NCBI GenBank assembly: GCA_934130975.1
Contig: CAKOYU010000002.1
Location: forward strand, 62,001 to 126,000
Direction: 5' to 3'
Length of the DNA stretch: 64,000 nucleotides
Source of the DNA: an uncultured Clostridia bacterium
GTDB lineage: Bacteria; Bacillota; Clostridia; TANB77; CAG-508
The position numbers and the translations under genes were made by a program. Below the pieces are notes generated by a model. The model searched no databases and was not told the DNA's origin. It worked only from the letters and a program-made list of their open reading frames with translations. Below are positions 20,129 to 29,393 of this stretch, piece by piece (within the stretch, counting starts at the first letter, position 1; every line of letters begins with the position of its first letter).

Positions 20129-20851
20129 ATGGAGATTGATATTAAGCCAAAAAAGGATGTAAAAAAAATAATAAAAATGGTTTTTAAAATAATATACCAA
20201 ATACTTGTTATATTTTGTGTAATATTAACTGCTGTAATAATATTACAAAGGGTTACAAGTAGCAATAAATCAATTGCTGGATACAGGATATTCAGAGTAA
20301 TTTCAGGAAGTATGGAGCCTGAATATGATGTTGGTGAAGTTGTTATTAGTAAAGAGACTGATCCTGAAAAAATCAAGGTTGGAGATGATATTGTTTATCT
20401 TGGTAGATATGGTGAATATAATGGAAAGATAATAATGCATAATGTTATTGCAATAGACACAGATGAAAGTGGAAATCTTAGATTCCATGCTAAAGGTTTG
20501 CATGCTTATAGTGTTGAAGATCCGCAAATTACGGCAAGTCAAATATTTGGGGTTGTTAAGTATAAATCAAATATTTTAACTATTTTATATAAATTAGCAA
20601 CTAATATATATTCAGTATTTTTTATAGTTATAGTATTAGTTATAAATGTATTTATTGCATTTAATAGTTCTAAAGGCTCAAAAATTCAGACTTTAAATGA
20701 GGCTAATAGTTATAGTGATGATGACGACGATGAAAACGAAGAATATTATGAAGAAGATGATGAAGAGGAAGAAGAAGAAGAAGAGGAAGTTGATACAGAG
20801 GATGAACTAGAAGACGATGAAGACAATAATGATGATACAGAGGAAGAGTAA
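20129..20851 (+). CDS. sipW: SipW-type signal peptidase I with acidic C-terminal tail
   Basis: The 240-residue protein has an N-terminal helix, the serine motif VISGSMEPEY and a histidine in IIMHNVIAI, where the usual HR is HN. The acidic site region is AKGLHAYSVEDP. A transmembrane helix near residues 150-175 is followed by about 55 residues of almost pure Asp/Glu. This acidic tail is the electrostatic opposite of the lysine tail on the 10103 homologue. It is probably active, though the Arg to Asn change near the histidine is unusual. It precedes a TasA-like gene. Confidence 0.8.
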   Translation: MEIDIKPKKDVKKIIKMVFKIIYQILVIFCVILTAVIILQRVTSSNKSIAGYRIFRVISGSMEPEYDVGEVVISKETDPEKIKVGDDIVYLGRYGEYNGKIIMHNVIAIDTDESGNLRFHAKGLHAYSVEDPQITASQIFGVVKYKSNILTILYKLATNIYSVFFIVIVLVINVFIAFNSSKGSKIQTLNEANSYSDDDDDENEEYYEEDDEEEEEEEEEVDTEDELEDDEDNNDDTEEE

Positions 20852-20885
20852 GATAATTATTGACAAAAGATAGAATGGAGGATTT

Positions 20886-21587
20886 ATGAATATATTACGT
20901 GAATTTAGACGAGCGAAAGAACGTAGTGTTGCGTCTAGAGTTAGATTAATTATGATATTTTCTGTAATATTAATAGTAAATACCTATGCATGGTTTAATA
21001 TAAACCAAGATGTTCAATTGAAGGGACTAGATTCTGCAGATATTACTCCTTGGGATATTACATACTATGTGGATGGAAAGGAAATATTAGATCAAGATTA
21101 TACATTCACAATAGATGAATTGTATCCAGGAATGCCTAACAGAGAGGATACTGTACATATATACAATTTATCTACAACAAGTTCAAAATTAAGTTATGAG
21201 ATAACTTCTGTTAAAGTTTTTGGAAAAGAAGTATTAAGCCAATTACAAACTAATGGAGGCATAAGACAGGATGGAAACACTGTACATATATTTGCAGATG
21301 ATACAACTTATCCATTTAACATTAGTTATACTTATGATAAGACAAGACTTGATGGTGAATATGTTGATGATAATACAACTCCAGATGCTGGAGCAAAAGT
21401 GAATTTTAATGTTAGCTGGGCATATCAAGGTGAGGGGACAGATGACGAAAATTTAGCTAAAGACATACTAGATACAAAGTTTGGAAAAGATGCATATAAT
21501 TTTTACCAAGATAGTGGAAATGATAAGTCAAAAGCTATAGAAATAATTGTAAAAATTACAGGACAGATGTTACGTGAAGACTTATAA
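20886..21587 (+). CDS. TasA-like exported protein
   Basis: The 233-residue product has a basic head (REFRRAKERS), a hydrophobic helix ending in NTYAWFNIN, the TYAW(F) motif seen at SipW-dependent signal ends, and a beta-rich domain beginning DITPWDITYYVDGKE. The order (PWDITYYVDG, then DELYPGMP) is shared with the 36087 gene (AAWDMEYYIGD, FPTLYPQMP), so the two are paralogues. A strong GGAGG site precedes the ATG. Confidence 0.75.
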   Translation: MNILREFRRAKERSVASRVRLIMIFSVILIVNTYAWFNINQDVQLKGLDSADITPWDITYYVDGKEILDQDYTFTIDELYPGMPNREDTVHIYNLSTTSSKLSYEITSVKVFGKEVLSQLQTNGGIRQDGNTVHIFADDTTYPFNISYTYDKTRLDGEYVDDNTTPDAGAKVNFNVSWAYQGEGTDDENLAKDILDTKFGKDAYNFYQDSGNDKSKAIEIIVKITGQMLREDL

Positions 21588-21673
21588 AATCTTATAAATT
21601 CAAGGTAAAAGGATGTTACAAAAATGTAATGAAAATGTATTATTTCTGTAATATAAATGTAATACAAAAAACA

Positions 21674-21702
21674 TTGACATTAAAACAATGTCTGAGTATA
21701 AT
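21674..21702 (+). promoter_or_regulatory. Sigma-70-type promoter
   Basis: TTGACA and TATAAT are separated by 17 bases, about 50 bases before the ATG at 21754. This suggests the main fibre subunit genes have their own strong promoter. Confidence 0.7.
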
Positions 21703-21753
21703 ATTAATAGAAATTGTTGAAAAAAAATATTTTTTGAAGGACCAGGTGAGATT

Positions 21754-22539
21754 ATGGCGAATGAAACAACAAAAAACGAACCAACACTTGAGGAACAAAT
21801 TGATGCAACAACAGCCGGTCAAAAACTAGAGGAAAAGGCTAAAAAAGAAAAGAGAAAAAAGACCAGGCAAATAGCTTTTAGAGTATTGTTGGGATTAATA
21901 GTATTATTTATGATAAATATATATATTATCTTATCAATATTCTACAGAGGAGAAAATTTTACAGTAACACTTGATAGCGAATACGGAAGAGAAAGTGGTT
22001 TGGTTATTTATGAAGATCAAACTAATAAGTACACAAGAACATTCTTAAGATCTAAGGATATAGACTTTTTTACAGATATATCAGTTAACTGGCTACCAGA
22101 AAATATAAATGATGAAGGTGATGGCTCACACAATGGTAGAAACTACATTGCTTATACATTCTATGCAGAAAATATGGGACAAGATACTATAAACTATTGG
22201 ACAACCATAAAAATAGATGATGTAGTAAAAAATGTGGATGAAGCAATTAGAGTCATGGTTTTCAAAAATGGCAACAAGGTTATTTATGCCAAGAACAACA
22301 AGGAAACAGGGCAACCTGAACCCAATACAGTGGCTTTCAAGGATGATGATACAGTCATGTTAGAACTATCAGAGAACTTCAAAGTTGGAGACATTGATAA
22401 ATGGACCGTTGTTGTTTGGGTAGAGGGGGATGATCCAGAATGCAAAGATGATTTAATTGGTGGAGAAATAAAAATGCATATGACTCTTACCGAGGAACAC
22501 ATATTGCAGGAAGATGAAGTTCCACAAAACAAAAGATAA
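21754..22539 (+). CDS. TasA-like exported protein
   Basis: The 261-residue product has a long charged N-terminus (about 45 residues) and a transmembrane or signal helix (about 47-68). Its beta-rich extracellular domain ends with TVVVWVEGDDPEC, very close to YIWLEGQDVDC in the two long TasA-like proteins that follow. The shared (I/V)W(L/V)EGxD..C motif near the C-terminus suggests a common fold and perhaps one fibre. It has its own promoter. Confidence 0.7.
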   Translation: MANETTKNEPTLEEQIDATTAGQKLEEKAKKEKRKKTRQIAFRVLLGLIVLFMINIYIILSIFYRGENFTVTLDSEYGRESGLVIYEDQTNKYTRTFLRSKDIDFFTDISVNWLPENINDEGDGSHNGRNYIAYTFYAENMGQDTINYWTTIKIDDVVKNVDEAIRVMVFKNGNKVIYAKNNKETGQPEPNTVAFKDDDTVMLELSENFKVGDIDKWTVVVWVEGDDPECKDDLIGGEIKMHMTLTEEHILQEDEVPQNKR

Positions 22540-22567
22540 AATCGGATGTGAACCGAAAATAATTACA

Positions 22568-22853
22568 ATTTCACAAATTAAAACTTTTGTGCAACTAGGA
22601 ATAGTTACAAAAGACTAAATATGTTTATAAAATTTACAAAATATAAAGAAAATAAAAGAAAAGGAAGGAAGAAAAAAATGAGAGAAAACAATGAAAGAAA
22701 CTCAAGAAAAAGATTAAATGCTTTAATTTTATTAGTAGCATTTACAGCAGTATTGTTGATTGTATCAACATATGCATGGTTCTCTACACAGAAGAACGTA
22801 ACATTATCTAACTTAGATGGAAAAGTAAACGTAGCAGAAGGTCTACAAATTTC
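22568..22853 (+). repeat. Left arm of a 286-bp near-perfect inverted repeat
   Basis: This segment (5' leader plus first 58 codons of the TasA-like gene) recurs in inverted orientation at 25847-26132 with few differences. The arms enclose both gene bodies and an IS remnant. Confidence 0.85.
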
Positions 22854-24051
22854 GCTTGATGCAGAACACTGGTCAAACTCAATAGACTTTTCACAATATA
22901 AAAATGACCAATCACCTTTGAAAAAACAATATGGAGAAAACACACATAATTTAATACCAACAGAAATGTTGCCAGTTTCAACAACAGCAACAGAACAACT
23001 AGATTCAACAGGATCAGGAACAGGAATAAAAGAATTAAGTTTCTATAGAGGAACAAACAGCGATTCTATCAAATTATATGATGTAAAAGCTGTTAGCAAT
23101 GATTTGACAAAAGTAGATGCTACTGGAGAGTCATTAGAAGAAGGAAATACAACAATTACTGCTAAAAGTGCAGATGTTTATCCTGGATATTATGCAATAG
23201 ACTTCTTCTTACAAAATTCATCTGCAGAAACAACAGGAACTGATGTTTTACAATTAAATACAGGTTCACTTGTTACTGTAAAAGCTGATGGAAACAATTC
23301 AGTAGGTTTACAAAATACACCAAGAGTTGCTTTAGCATTATACAACTCTGATAAAACAGCAGGTAAGGTTGGTGTTTCTGATACAGCAGCTGATATACTT
23401 GCTGCAACAACAGGAGCTAAATCAACAATTAAAGATGTAGCAATTTGGGAACCAAATGCTAATGCTCATGTTGATTATATTGTAGAAAACAATAACTATA
23501 AAGAAACAGGTGCTTATTCTGCAAGTGCTCCAGCTACAAAAGGTTTTAAATTATCAGCTACAGATTACACTGCATATAAATTTCCAACTGAAACTACTGC
23601 AGAGGATTTAAATAAACCATATAAATTTACAGCAACTCAATTAATACCAACATATGCTTTAAATTCAACTTCTGTCTCACAAGAAGGAAAAGATACTATT
23701 ACATTATCTGATCAAACAACAAAAAAAGGTTATAACAACTTATATGACTGGACAGGTACATATTCTACTAAAGGTATGGCAAAACAAATATCTTTACAAA
23801 CAGCATCAGGAAATGGAACAGCAGCTGTAAACAACTTAATTAGTGTAACATCTACAGATGCATCAGTTACTCCAAATGCAACTGGTAAAGAAGGAATTGT
23901 TAATTTCGAAATTCCTAAAGGTGAAGTATGCCGTATAAGAATGTACATATGGTTAGAAGGTCAAGATGTTGACTGTATCAACTATGCATCACATGGTGGA
24001 GGAATAGATGTTACTTTAGGATTAATTAAAGGTGTAAAATTAGATAAGTAA
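22678..24051 (+). CDS. Major TasA-like fibre protein, copy A
   Basis: ATG at 22678 follows AAGGAAGGA at good spacing; the upstream ATG at 22621 has no site. The 457-residue product has the signal helix ALILLVAFTAVLLIVSTYAW, whose STYAWFSTQK end is typical of SipW substrates. The domain contains EMLPVST, FYRGTN, DVYPGYYAIDFFLQNSSA, DVAIWEPNA and, near the C-terminus, CRIRMYIWLEGQDVDC. It is convergent with a close paralogue at 24811-26022. Likely the main structural subunit of an amyloid-like or camelysin-like fibre. Confidence 0.8.
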   Translation: MRENNERNSRKRLNALILLVAFTAVLLIVSTYAWFSTQKNVTLSNLDGKVNVAEGLQISLDAEHWSNSIDFSQYKNDQSPLKKQYGENTHNLIPTEMLPVSTTATEQLDSTGSGTGIKELSFYRGTNSDSIKLYDVKAVSNDLTKVDATGESLEEGNTTITAKSADVYPGYYAIDFFLQNSSAETTGTDVLQLNTGSLVTVKADGNNSVGLQNTPRVALALYNSDKTAGKVGVSDTAADILAATTGAKSTIKDVAIWEPNANAHVDYIVENNNYKETGAYSASAPATKGFKLSATDYTAYKFPTETTAEDLNKPYKFTATQLIPTYALNSTSVSQEGKDTITLSDQTTKKGYNNLYDWTGTYSTKGMAKQISLQTASGNGTAAVNNLISVTSTDASVTPNATGKEGIVNFEIPKGEVCRIRMYIWLEGQDVDCINYASHGGGIDVTLGLIKGVKLDK

Positions 24052-24068
24052 GAATACTCTATGTCAAT

Positions 24069-24112
24069 AGTTGGGGTGGGAAACTTTAAAAGTTTTCTGC
24101 CTCAGCTTTTTT
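24069..24112 (+). terminator. Strong terminator, family I
   Basis: AGTTGGGGTGGGAAACTTT pairs with AAAAGTTTTCTGCCTCAGCT (with G-U pairs), then TTTTTT. Almost the same sequence follows pyk at 55610-55653. Confidence 0.8.
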
Positions 24113-24177
24113 AGTACAATTTAATGTTTAAAGTAAAAAATACCTAAAAATATGTAATTATTGGCTCAGTTAATAAA

Positions 24178-24633
24178 CTAATCAGAGTATTTTGGAAGAT
24201 TGCTTTGAACTTCAATTCTAATTTTATCTAAAGCATTACAAGCATATCGAGACCAGTGAAAGCGGTCAGCAACAATTTTAGCTTTACGAAAATAAGTAAT
24301 ACCAATATCTTTATAGGATTCCCATAGATCAGTAAGTAAATATTTTACATTATTTAATTGTTCGGTAGGAAATTTCTTAAAATAGTCACAAAGAAAATGT
24401 TTGTGTTTACATTCATATCTAGTCTTTTTTAGAAATATAGTAGTAGGCTTGAACTGAATAGGAATGTCCTTAATTTTTTGGGTATAATGGTCATGAATCT
24501 TAGAAGTATGGCAGCCACAACAAGGGCAAACCTGTTCGGAAATAGGTAGTTAAGCATATACTTCAACACGATTTTTAGAATTAATATTAAACTCTTTCAA
24601 ATTTAATAAATTTTTGATACAATTACTTAGCAC
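24178..24633 (-). pseudogene. ISL3-family transposase remnant
   Basis: Read from a GTG at 24633 after GGAGG, the frame gives an N-terminal segment (LLNLKEFNIN), an in-frame TAA, then the zinc-ribbon segment CPCCGCHTSKIHDHYTQKIK with DIPIQFKPT and FLKKTRYEC. A deletion joins this to a C-terminal segment (NVKYLLTDLWESYKD, AKIVADRFHWSRYA) that stops at 24178. Intact ISL3 transposases are about 400 residues; this has about 150. It lies in the gap between the two convergent TasA-like genes. No clear terminal repeats were seen. Confidence 0.75.
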
Positions 24634-24713
24634 TTATCAATACCTCCTTTAATGTTTTGTAGGCAATTACATTATATCAGGTATTTTGATAAGTGTGTTT
24701 ATTTTATTAAAAA

Positions 24714-24756
24714 TAATAAAAAATGTTGAAGTAGTTTTTTATACTACCCCAACATT
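24714..24756 (-). terminator. Terminator of the minus-strand TasA-like gene
   Basis: On the minus strand AATGTTGGGGTAGT pairs with ACTACTTCAACATT, followed by a T-rich run. Confidence 0.7.
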
Positions 24757-24810
24757 TATTATAGAACCATTAAGAAAAAGTTTAATTACTAAAATATGCA
24801 AAATCAAATT

Positions 24811-26022
24811 TTATCCAACTTCTCCGTCTTTTAATAATCCAACGTTTACAGTGATTCCACCACCATGTGATGCATAGTTGATACAGTCAACATCTTGACC
24901 TTCTAACCATATGTACATTCTAACTCTACAAACTTGTCCCTTAGGGATTTTGAATTCTTTTGGTGTTCCTGTAACATTTTGTGTTTGAACTGTTGTTGCT
25001 GGTGTACTAACACTTAATAAATTCTTAATAGCACCATTAGTTGAATCAGTTTGTAATGTTATTTGTTTTGCTATATCTGTTACAGTTGTTCCATCCCAAT
25101 TATATAAATTGTCAAAAGTTTTTGAAACTGCACTTCCTTTTAAAGCATATGTAGGCATTTTTAAATCGTCTGTAAATTGATTTGTAGCAGGTATATTATA
25201 TGCTGTTTGATCTCCTGCTGAGAATGTAACTTTATTGTTGTTTGTTACAATATACTCAACGTGTTTTTCAGCATTTGGTTCCCAAATAGCTACATCTTTA
25301 ATTGTTGAATTAGCACCAGTTGTTGCTGCTAATATTGCCTCTTGTGTTGTAGCCTGTGCACCTACAGTAACACTTCCTCCAGCAGCCTCTGTATCAGTTT
25401 TCATTAATGCAAATGCAACTCTTGGTGTGTTTTCCAAACCTACACTGTTATTTCCTGATTGTTTAACAGCAATTTTTGAATCAGCACCTAATTGTAATAT
25501 ATCCTCTCCTGTTGTATCTGCTGATGAATTTTCTAAGAAGAAATCTATTGCATAATATCCAGGGTATATATCTGGATTTGTAGCTGCTGTTGTTGGTGTG
25601 TTTTCATCACCTGTTGTAGTTTTTGTTTCTTTAATTTCTCCTAATTTAATTTGATCTGTATTAGTTCCTCTATAGAACTTAATTTCTTTTCCTGTTCCAA
25701 TTTCTTCAGATCCTAATGTAGAAACTGGTAACATTTCTGTTGGTATTATGTTATGTTTTGTTGCTCCATATTTTGTTTCTAATGCTGTTTGGTCATTGTT
25801 GTATTGTGAAAAGTCAATTGTACTTGACCAGTTTTTTGCGTCTAACGAAATTTGTAGACCTTCTGCTACTTTTACTGTTCCGTCTAAGTTAGCTAATGTT
25901 ACGTTCTTCTGTGTAGAGAACCATGCATATGTTGATACAATCAACAATACTGCTGTAAATGCTACTAATAAAATTAAAGCATTTAATCTTTTTCTTGAGT
26001 TTCTTTCATTGTTTTCTCTCAT
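24811..26022 (-). CDS. Major TasA-like fibre protein, copy B (inverted)
   Basis: ATG at 26022 follows AAGGAAGGA exactly as in copy A. The 403-residue product shares the first 40 residues almost without change (STYAWFSTQKNVTLANLDG) and the conserved blocks EMLPVST, FYRGTN, DIYPGYYAIDFFLENSSA, DVAIWEPNA and CRVRMYIWLEGQDVDC. The middle is diverged and shorter. It lacks the plus-strand operon context of copy A and depends on its own leader. The inverted arrangement could allow recombination between copies. Confidence 0.8.
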   Translation of the reverse strand: MRENNERNSRKRLNALILLVAFTAVLLIVSTYAWFSTQKNVTLANLDGTVKVAEGLQISLDAKNWSSTIDFSQYNNDQTALETKYGATKHNIIPTEMLPVSTLGSEEIGTGKEIKFYRGTNTDQIKLGEIKETKTTTGDENTPTTAATNPDIYPGYYAIDFFLENSSADTTGEDILQLGADSKIAVKQSGNNSVGLENTPRVAFALMKTDTEAAGGSVTVGAQATTQEAILAATTGANSTIKDVAIWEPNAEKHVEYIVTNNNKVTFSAGDQTAYNIPATNQFTDDLKMPTYALKGSAVSKTFDNLYNWDGTTVTDIAKQITLQTDSTNGAIKNLLSVSTPATTVQTQNVTGTPKEFKIPKGQVCRVRMYIWLEGQDVDCINYASHGGGITVNVGLLKDGEVG

Positions 26023-26132
26023 TTTTTTCTTCCTTCCTTTTCTTTTATTTTCTTTATATTTTGTAAATTTTATAAACATATTTAGTCTTTTGTAACTATT
26101 CCTAGTTGCACAAAAGTTTTAATTTGTGAAAT
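25847..26132 (-). repeat. Right arm of the 286-bp inverted repeat
   Basis: Inverted partner of 22568-22853. Identity stops exactly where an AGAACCGGTCCC-type small repeat begins. Confidence 0.85.
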
Positions 26133-26163
26133 GCGCATTTGGGACCGGTTCTGTTTTGCGCAG
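26132..26163 (-). repeat. AGAACCGGTCCC-type dispersed repeat unit
   Basis: Minus strand reads GCAAAACAGAACCGGTCCC then AAATGCGCAT. A single unit abutting the inverted-repeat arm. Confidence 0.8.
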
Positions 26164-26202
26164 TTTTGTATTTTTTAGTCAAAATTTGTCGAAATAAAAT
26201 TC

Positions 26203-26231
26203 TTGACAATTGCAAAATGAGAATGTATAAT
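26203..26231 (+). promoter_or_regulatory. Sigma-70-type promoter
   Basis: TTGACA, 17-base spacer, TATAAT, about 130 bases before the ATG at 26362. Confidence 0.75.
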
Positions 26232-26361
26232 GTAGACAGATTTTTTACAATGATTATTTTTTATATTCAAATTCTTATAGTTTTATCAATATGAGATTTT
26301 AAATCAAAACATAATTAAATCTATTTTTAGATTGAATCAAAATTTTAAGGAGGTCAATAAT

Positions 26362-26754
26362 ATGGTTGATAATAATGAAATATTAGAACAAGTATTACAG
26401 CTAGGACAAGCATTAAATACTTTTCAATTACAAACAACAGCTTCTTTTAACGAGTTAAGAGCTGAGATAAAAGAAAATAAGAAAGAAATACAAAAGAGTA
26501 GAGAGATTGAGAATGCTCACTGGGAAGAAAACAAAAGACTATGGGCAGATAATAAAGAGCGTTGGGAAGAGAACGATAAACGCTGGGAAGAGAATGATAA
26601 ACGTTGGGAAAAATATGAAATAGACAGAAAAACAGACCATAGAGAATTACTTGACATATTAACGCAATTTGATAGAACAATATCAAAAAAAATAGGAGAT
26701 CCAAATGCAGATAAAATGAACAAAATAATAGATATATCAAAAATAAAAAGGTAA
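26362..26754 (+). CDS. Small coiled-coil protein with tandem WEEN repeats
   Basis: ATG at 26362 follows AAGGAGGTCAATAAT. The 130-residue protein is helical and charged; residues about 60-90 contain tandem seven-residue units (RWEENDK, RWEENDK, RWEKYEI). No signal peptide or membrane segment is seen. The tandem tryptophan heptads resemble small coiled-coil proteins of unknown function in Firmicutes. It has its own consensus promoter and no clear partner. Confidence 0.65.
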   Translation: MVDNNEILEQVLQLGQALNTFQLQTTASFNELRAEIKENKKEIQKSREIENAHWEENKRLWADNKERWEENDKRWEENDKRWEKYEIDRKTDHRELLDILTQFDRTISKKIGDPNADKMNKIIDISKIKR

Positions 26755-26777
26755 TAGAATTACATAATGTGGTCAAC

Positions 26778-26806
26778 TTGACAACATTTTCATAATCTGT
26801 TATAAT
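26778..26806 (+). promoter_or_regulatory. Sigma-70-type promoter for rnjA
   Basis: TTGACA, 17-base spacer, TATAAT. It gives an untranslated leader of about 220 bases before rnjA, holding a TTGCC/GGCAA hairpin near 26817 but no recognised motif. Confidence 0.7.
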
Positions 26807-27039
26807 CTATATCAGGTTGCCAAAAGGGCAAAGAAGAGATTTTATTTTAATGTATTAAAGAGAGAGAAAAAGCGAATAATTAAAAGAGCGGAAATAAATA
26901 GAAAAAAAGTAAAATAGCATGGGTATAACTGTAACATATTCATGTGTATTAGTTAACTTTTATTTCTAATTATTAATAATGTACGTAAAATGAAATTTAA
27001 TAATAAATTAAAAGATATAGAGAGGAGAAAAATTAGAAT

Positions 27040-28932
27040 ATGACAGATGAAAATAATGCTTTAAAAGAGAAAGAGCAAGTAAAAAAAGCAAAAAGTGTTT
27101 CAAAAACAGCAGAAAAAAGAAAAAATACAACAAGAAAAAACACAATAAAAAAGAATTATAATAAAAACGACGAAAGAGATTTAAAAGAAGTAAAAATCGA
27201 AGAAAAAACAGAAAATAAAAAGGAAACAAAAACAAGAAGTACAAGAAGAACTAAAAAACAAGACATATTCAAAAAATCAAAATTAAAAATAATCCCATTA
27301 GGAGGACTACACGAAATAGGAAAAAATATAACAGTATTTGAATATGAAGACGAAATAATAATAGTAGACTGTGGTATTTCATTCCCAGAAGATGATATGC
27401 TTGGAGTAGATTTAGTAATACCAGATGTAACTTACTTAGTAAAAAATCAAGAGAAAATAAAAGGAATGGTTATAACACATGGTCATGAGGATCATATAGG
27501 AGGAATACCATATTTCTTAAAACAAATAAATGTGCCAATTTATGCTACAAGATTAACAGCAGGATTAATTAGTAATAAATTAGAAGAACATAAATTATTA
27601 AGAAGTACAGATATGCGTATAGTAAATCAAGGAGATACAATAAAACTTGGTAAAAACTTCAAAGTAGAATTTATTAGAAGTTCACATAGTATCCCAGATT
27701 CAGTAATGTTAGCAATAACTACACCTGCTGGAACTGTTCTACACACAGGAGATTTCAAAGTAGATTATACACCAATAGATGGACAAATTATGGATTTTGG
27801 TAGAATTGCAGAATTAGGACAACAAGGAATTTTAGCATTAATGGCAGATAGCACAAATGCTGAAAGAAGAGGATTTACAATGTCAGAAAGTTCTGTTGGA
27901 GAAGTATTTGAAAAACTATTTTTAAATTGTACAAAAAGAATAGTTGTAGCAACATTTGCTTCAAATGTACACAGAATTCAACAAATTGTAAATTCAGCAG
28001 TAAAATATGGAAGAAAAATAGCTGTATGTGGTAGAAGTATGATAAACATGATATCAACTGCAGTTGAACTTGGATATATAGACTGCCCTGAAAACTTATT
28101 TATAGATATAGATATGATTGGAAGCTATACAGATGACCAACTTGTAATTATTACAACAGGTAGTCAAGGAGAACCTATGTCAGCATTAACAAGAATGGCT
28201 GCAGGAGATCACAGAAAAGTAAAAATAACACCAAATGACTTAATTATTATATCAGCTACACCAATTCCAGGAAATGAAAAATATGTTTCTAAAGTAATTG
28301 ATGACTTAATGCAATTAGGCGCAGAGGTTGTATATAGTGCATTAGCAGATGTTCACGTTTCTGGACATGCTTGCCAAGAAGAACAAAAATTAATATTAGC
28401 TTTAGCTAAACCAAAATATTTTATACCAGTTCATGGTGAATACAGACAATTAAGAGCTCATCAAGAAACTGCAGAATTAATGGGAATAGACAAAGACAAT
28501 ATATTCATGCTAACAAATGGTAGAGTACTAGAAATGAACGAAGAAGAAGCAAAATTCAATGGTTCTGTACCAAGTGGAAGAGTATTAGTAGATGGATTAG
28601 GTGTTGGAGATGTTGGAAACATAGTTTTAAGAGATAGACAACATCTTGCACAAGATGGACTTATAGTTATTGTATTAACAATGGATTCTCAAACAGGAGA
28701 GGTTGTTGCAGGGCCAGATGTAATTTCTAGAGGATTTGTATATGTTAGAGAATCAGAAAATTTAATGGATGATGTAAAAAGTGTTGTAAGACACGAAGTT
28801 GCTAAGTGTGAAGAAAGAGGAGTTCGTGATTGGTCAACAATAAAATCAACTGTTAAAGAAAATTTACGTGATTACTTATTTATAAAAACAAAAAGAAATC
28901 CAATGATTATACCAATTATTATGGAAGTTTAG
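27040..28932 (+). CDS. rnjA: Ribonuclease J
   Basis: RNase J is a zinc-dependent 5'-3' exo- and endoribonuclease of the beta-CASP metallo-beta-lactamase family, central to mRNA decay and rRNA processing. The catalytic motif is THGHEDHIGG, with HSIPDS, HTGDFK, ADSTNAERRG and a C-terminal SGHACQEE and PVHGEYR all present. The product is 630 residues against a usual 555. The surplus is a Lys/Glu/Thr-rich N-terminal extension of about 75 residues before KIIPLGGLHEIGKN. Extensions like this occur in other RNase J proteins and may bind RNA or protein partners. Confidence 0.93.
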   Translation: MTDENNALKEKEQVKKAKSVSKTAEKRKNTTRKNTIKKNYNKNDERDLKEVKIEEKTENKKETKTRSTRRTKKQDIFKKSKLKIIPLGGLHEIGKNITVFEYEDEIIIVDCGISFPEDDMLGVDLVIPDVTYLVKNQEKIKGMVITHGHEDHIGGIPYFLKQINVPIYATRLTAGLISNKLEEHKLLRSTDMRIVNQGDTIKLGKNFKVEFIRSSHSIPDSVMLAITTPAGTVLHTGDFKVDYTPIDGQIMDFGRIAELGQQGILALMADSTNAERRGFTMSESSVGEVFEKLFLNCTKRIVVATFASNVHRIQQIVNSAVKYGRKIAVCGRSMINMISTAVELGYIDCPENLFIDIDMIGSYTDDQLVIITTGSQGEPMSALTRMAAGDHRKVKITPNDLIIISATPIPGNEKYVSKVIDDLMQLGAEVVYSALADVHVSGHACQEEQKLILALAKPKYFIPVHGEYRQLRAHQETAELMGIDKDNIFMLTNGRVLEMNEEEAKFNGSVPSGRVLVDGLGVGDVGNIVLRDRQHLAQDGLIVIVLTMDSQTGEVVAGPDVISRGFVYVRESENLMDDVKSVVRHEVAKCEERGVRDWSTIKSTVKENLRDYLFIKTKRNPMIIPIIMEV

Positions 28933-28978
28933 AATAAATATACTGTTATATTCCTATAAAGTTTAGAAAGGTTAATTA

Positions 28979-29357
28979 ATGAATAAACAAATAGGAAAAG
29001 TAAGTATGAAAGTTATAAAAATACTTGGATTAGATTATAAGAAAGAAGAACCGATTTTTATTCGGAGACGCTAATGTAAGGCATATGAAAGAGAAACATG
29101 CAAATGATTTTGAAAAATATGGAAGCAAAATAGGCGATATTATAAGAAATCCAACATATTTAGCCAGAAATAAAAAGAAAAAGTCAATAGAATTTATAAA
29201 AGAATATAAAATAGAAAATGATTATGTGTTAGTTGCTGTAAGAGTAAGTAATAATGGTGTACATTTTGCTAGGACAATGTATATAATGGCAAATGAAAAA
29301 GTTAAAAAATATGCTAAACATAATTATTTCTATAAATTAGACTTGCCAAAAAAGTAG
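28979..29357 (+). CDS. PBECR-like nuclease-fold protein, split by +1 shift at CGG
   Basis: ATG at 28979 follows AGAAAGG. The first frame encodes 28 residues ending EEPIFI, then CGG at 29063; read normally it stops a few codons later. Skipping C gives GGA and GDANVRHMKEKHANDFEKYG, continuing to 29357 for a 125-residue product. The sequence (PIFIGDANVRH, NPTYLARN, FIKEYKIENDYVLVAVRV, ARTMYIM) resembles the phage-associated PBECR families of Barnase/EndoU/ColicinE5/RelE-like nuclease folds. The family call is moderate. It may be a solitary toxin-like enzyme or a decayed one. Confidence 0.55.
29063..29066 (+). other. Candidate +1 frameshift site CGG-A
   Basis: Zero-frame CGG after ATT; skipping C gives GGA (Gly) of the GDANVRH motif. 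Confidence 0.6.
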
Positions 29358-29393
29358 ATGTATGTTAAAATAAATTTAGCATATAATAACAAT

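Noticed and set aside
26080..26361. Extra gene in the gap between the TasA-like gene and the coiled-coil gene
   Set aside because: No frame with a ribosome site; the stretch holds only a leader, one small repeat and a promoter.
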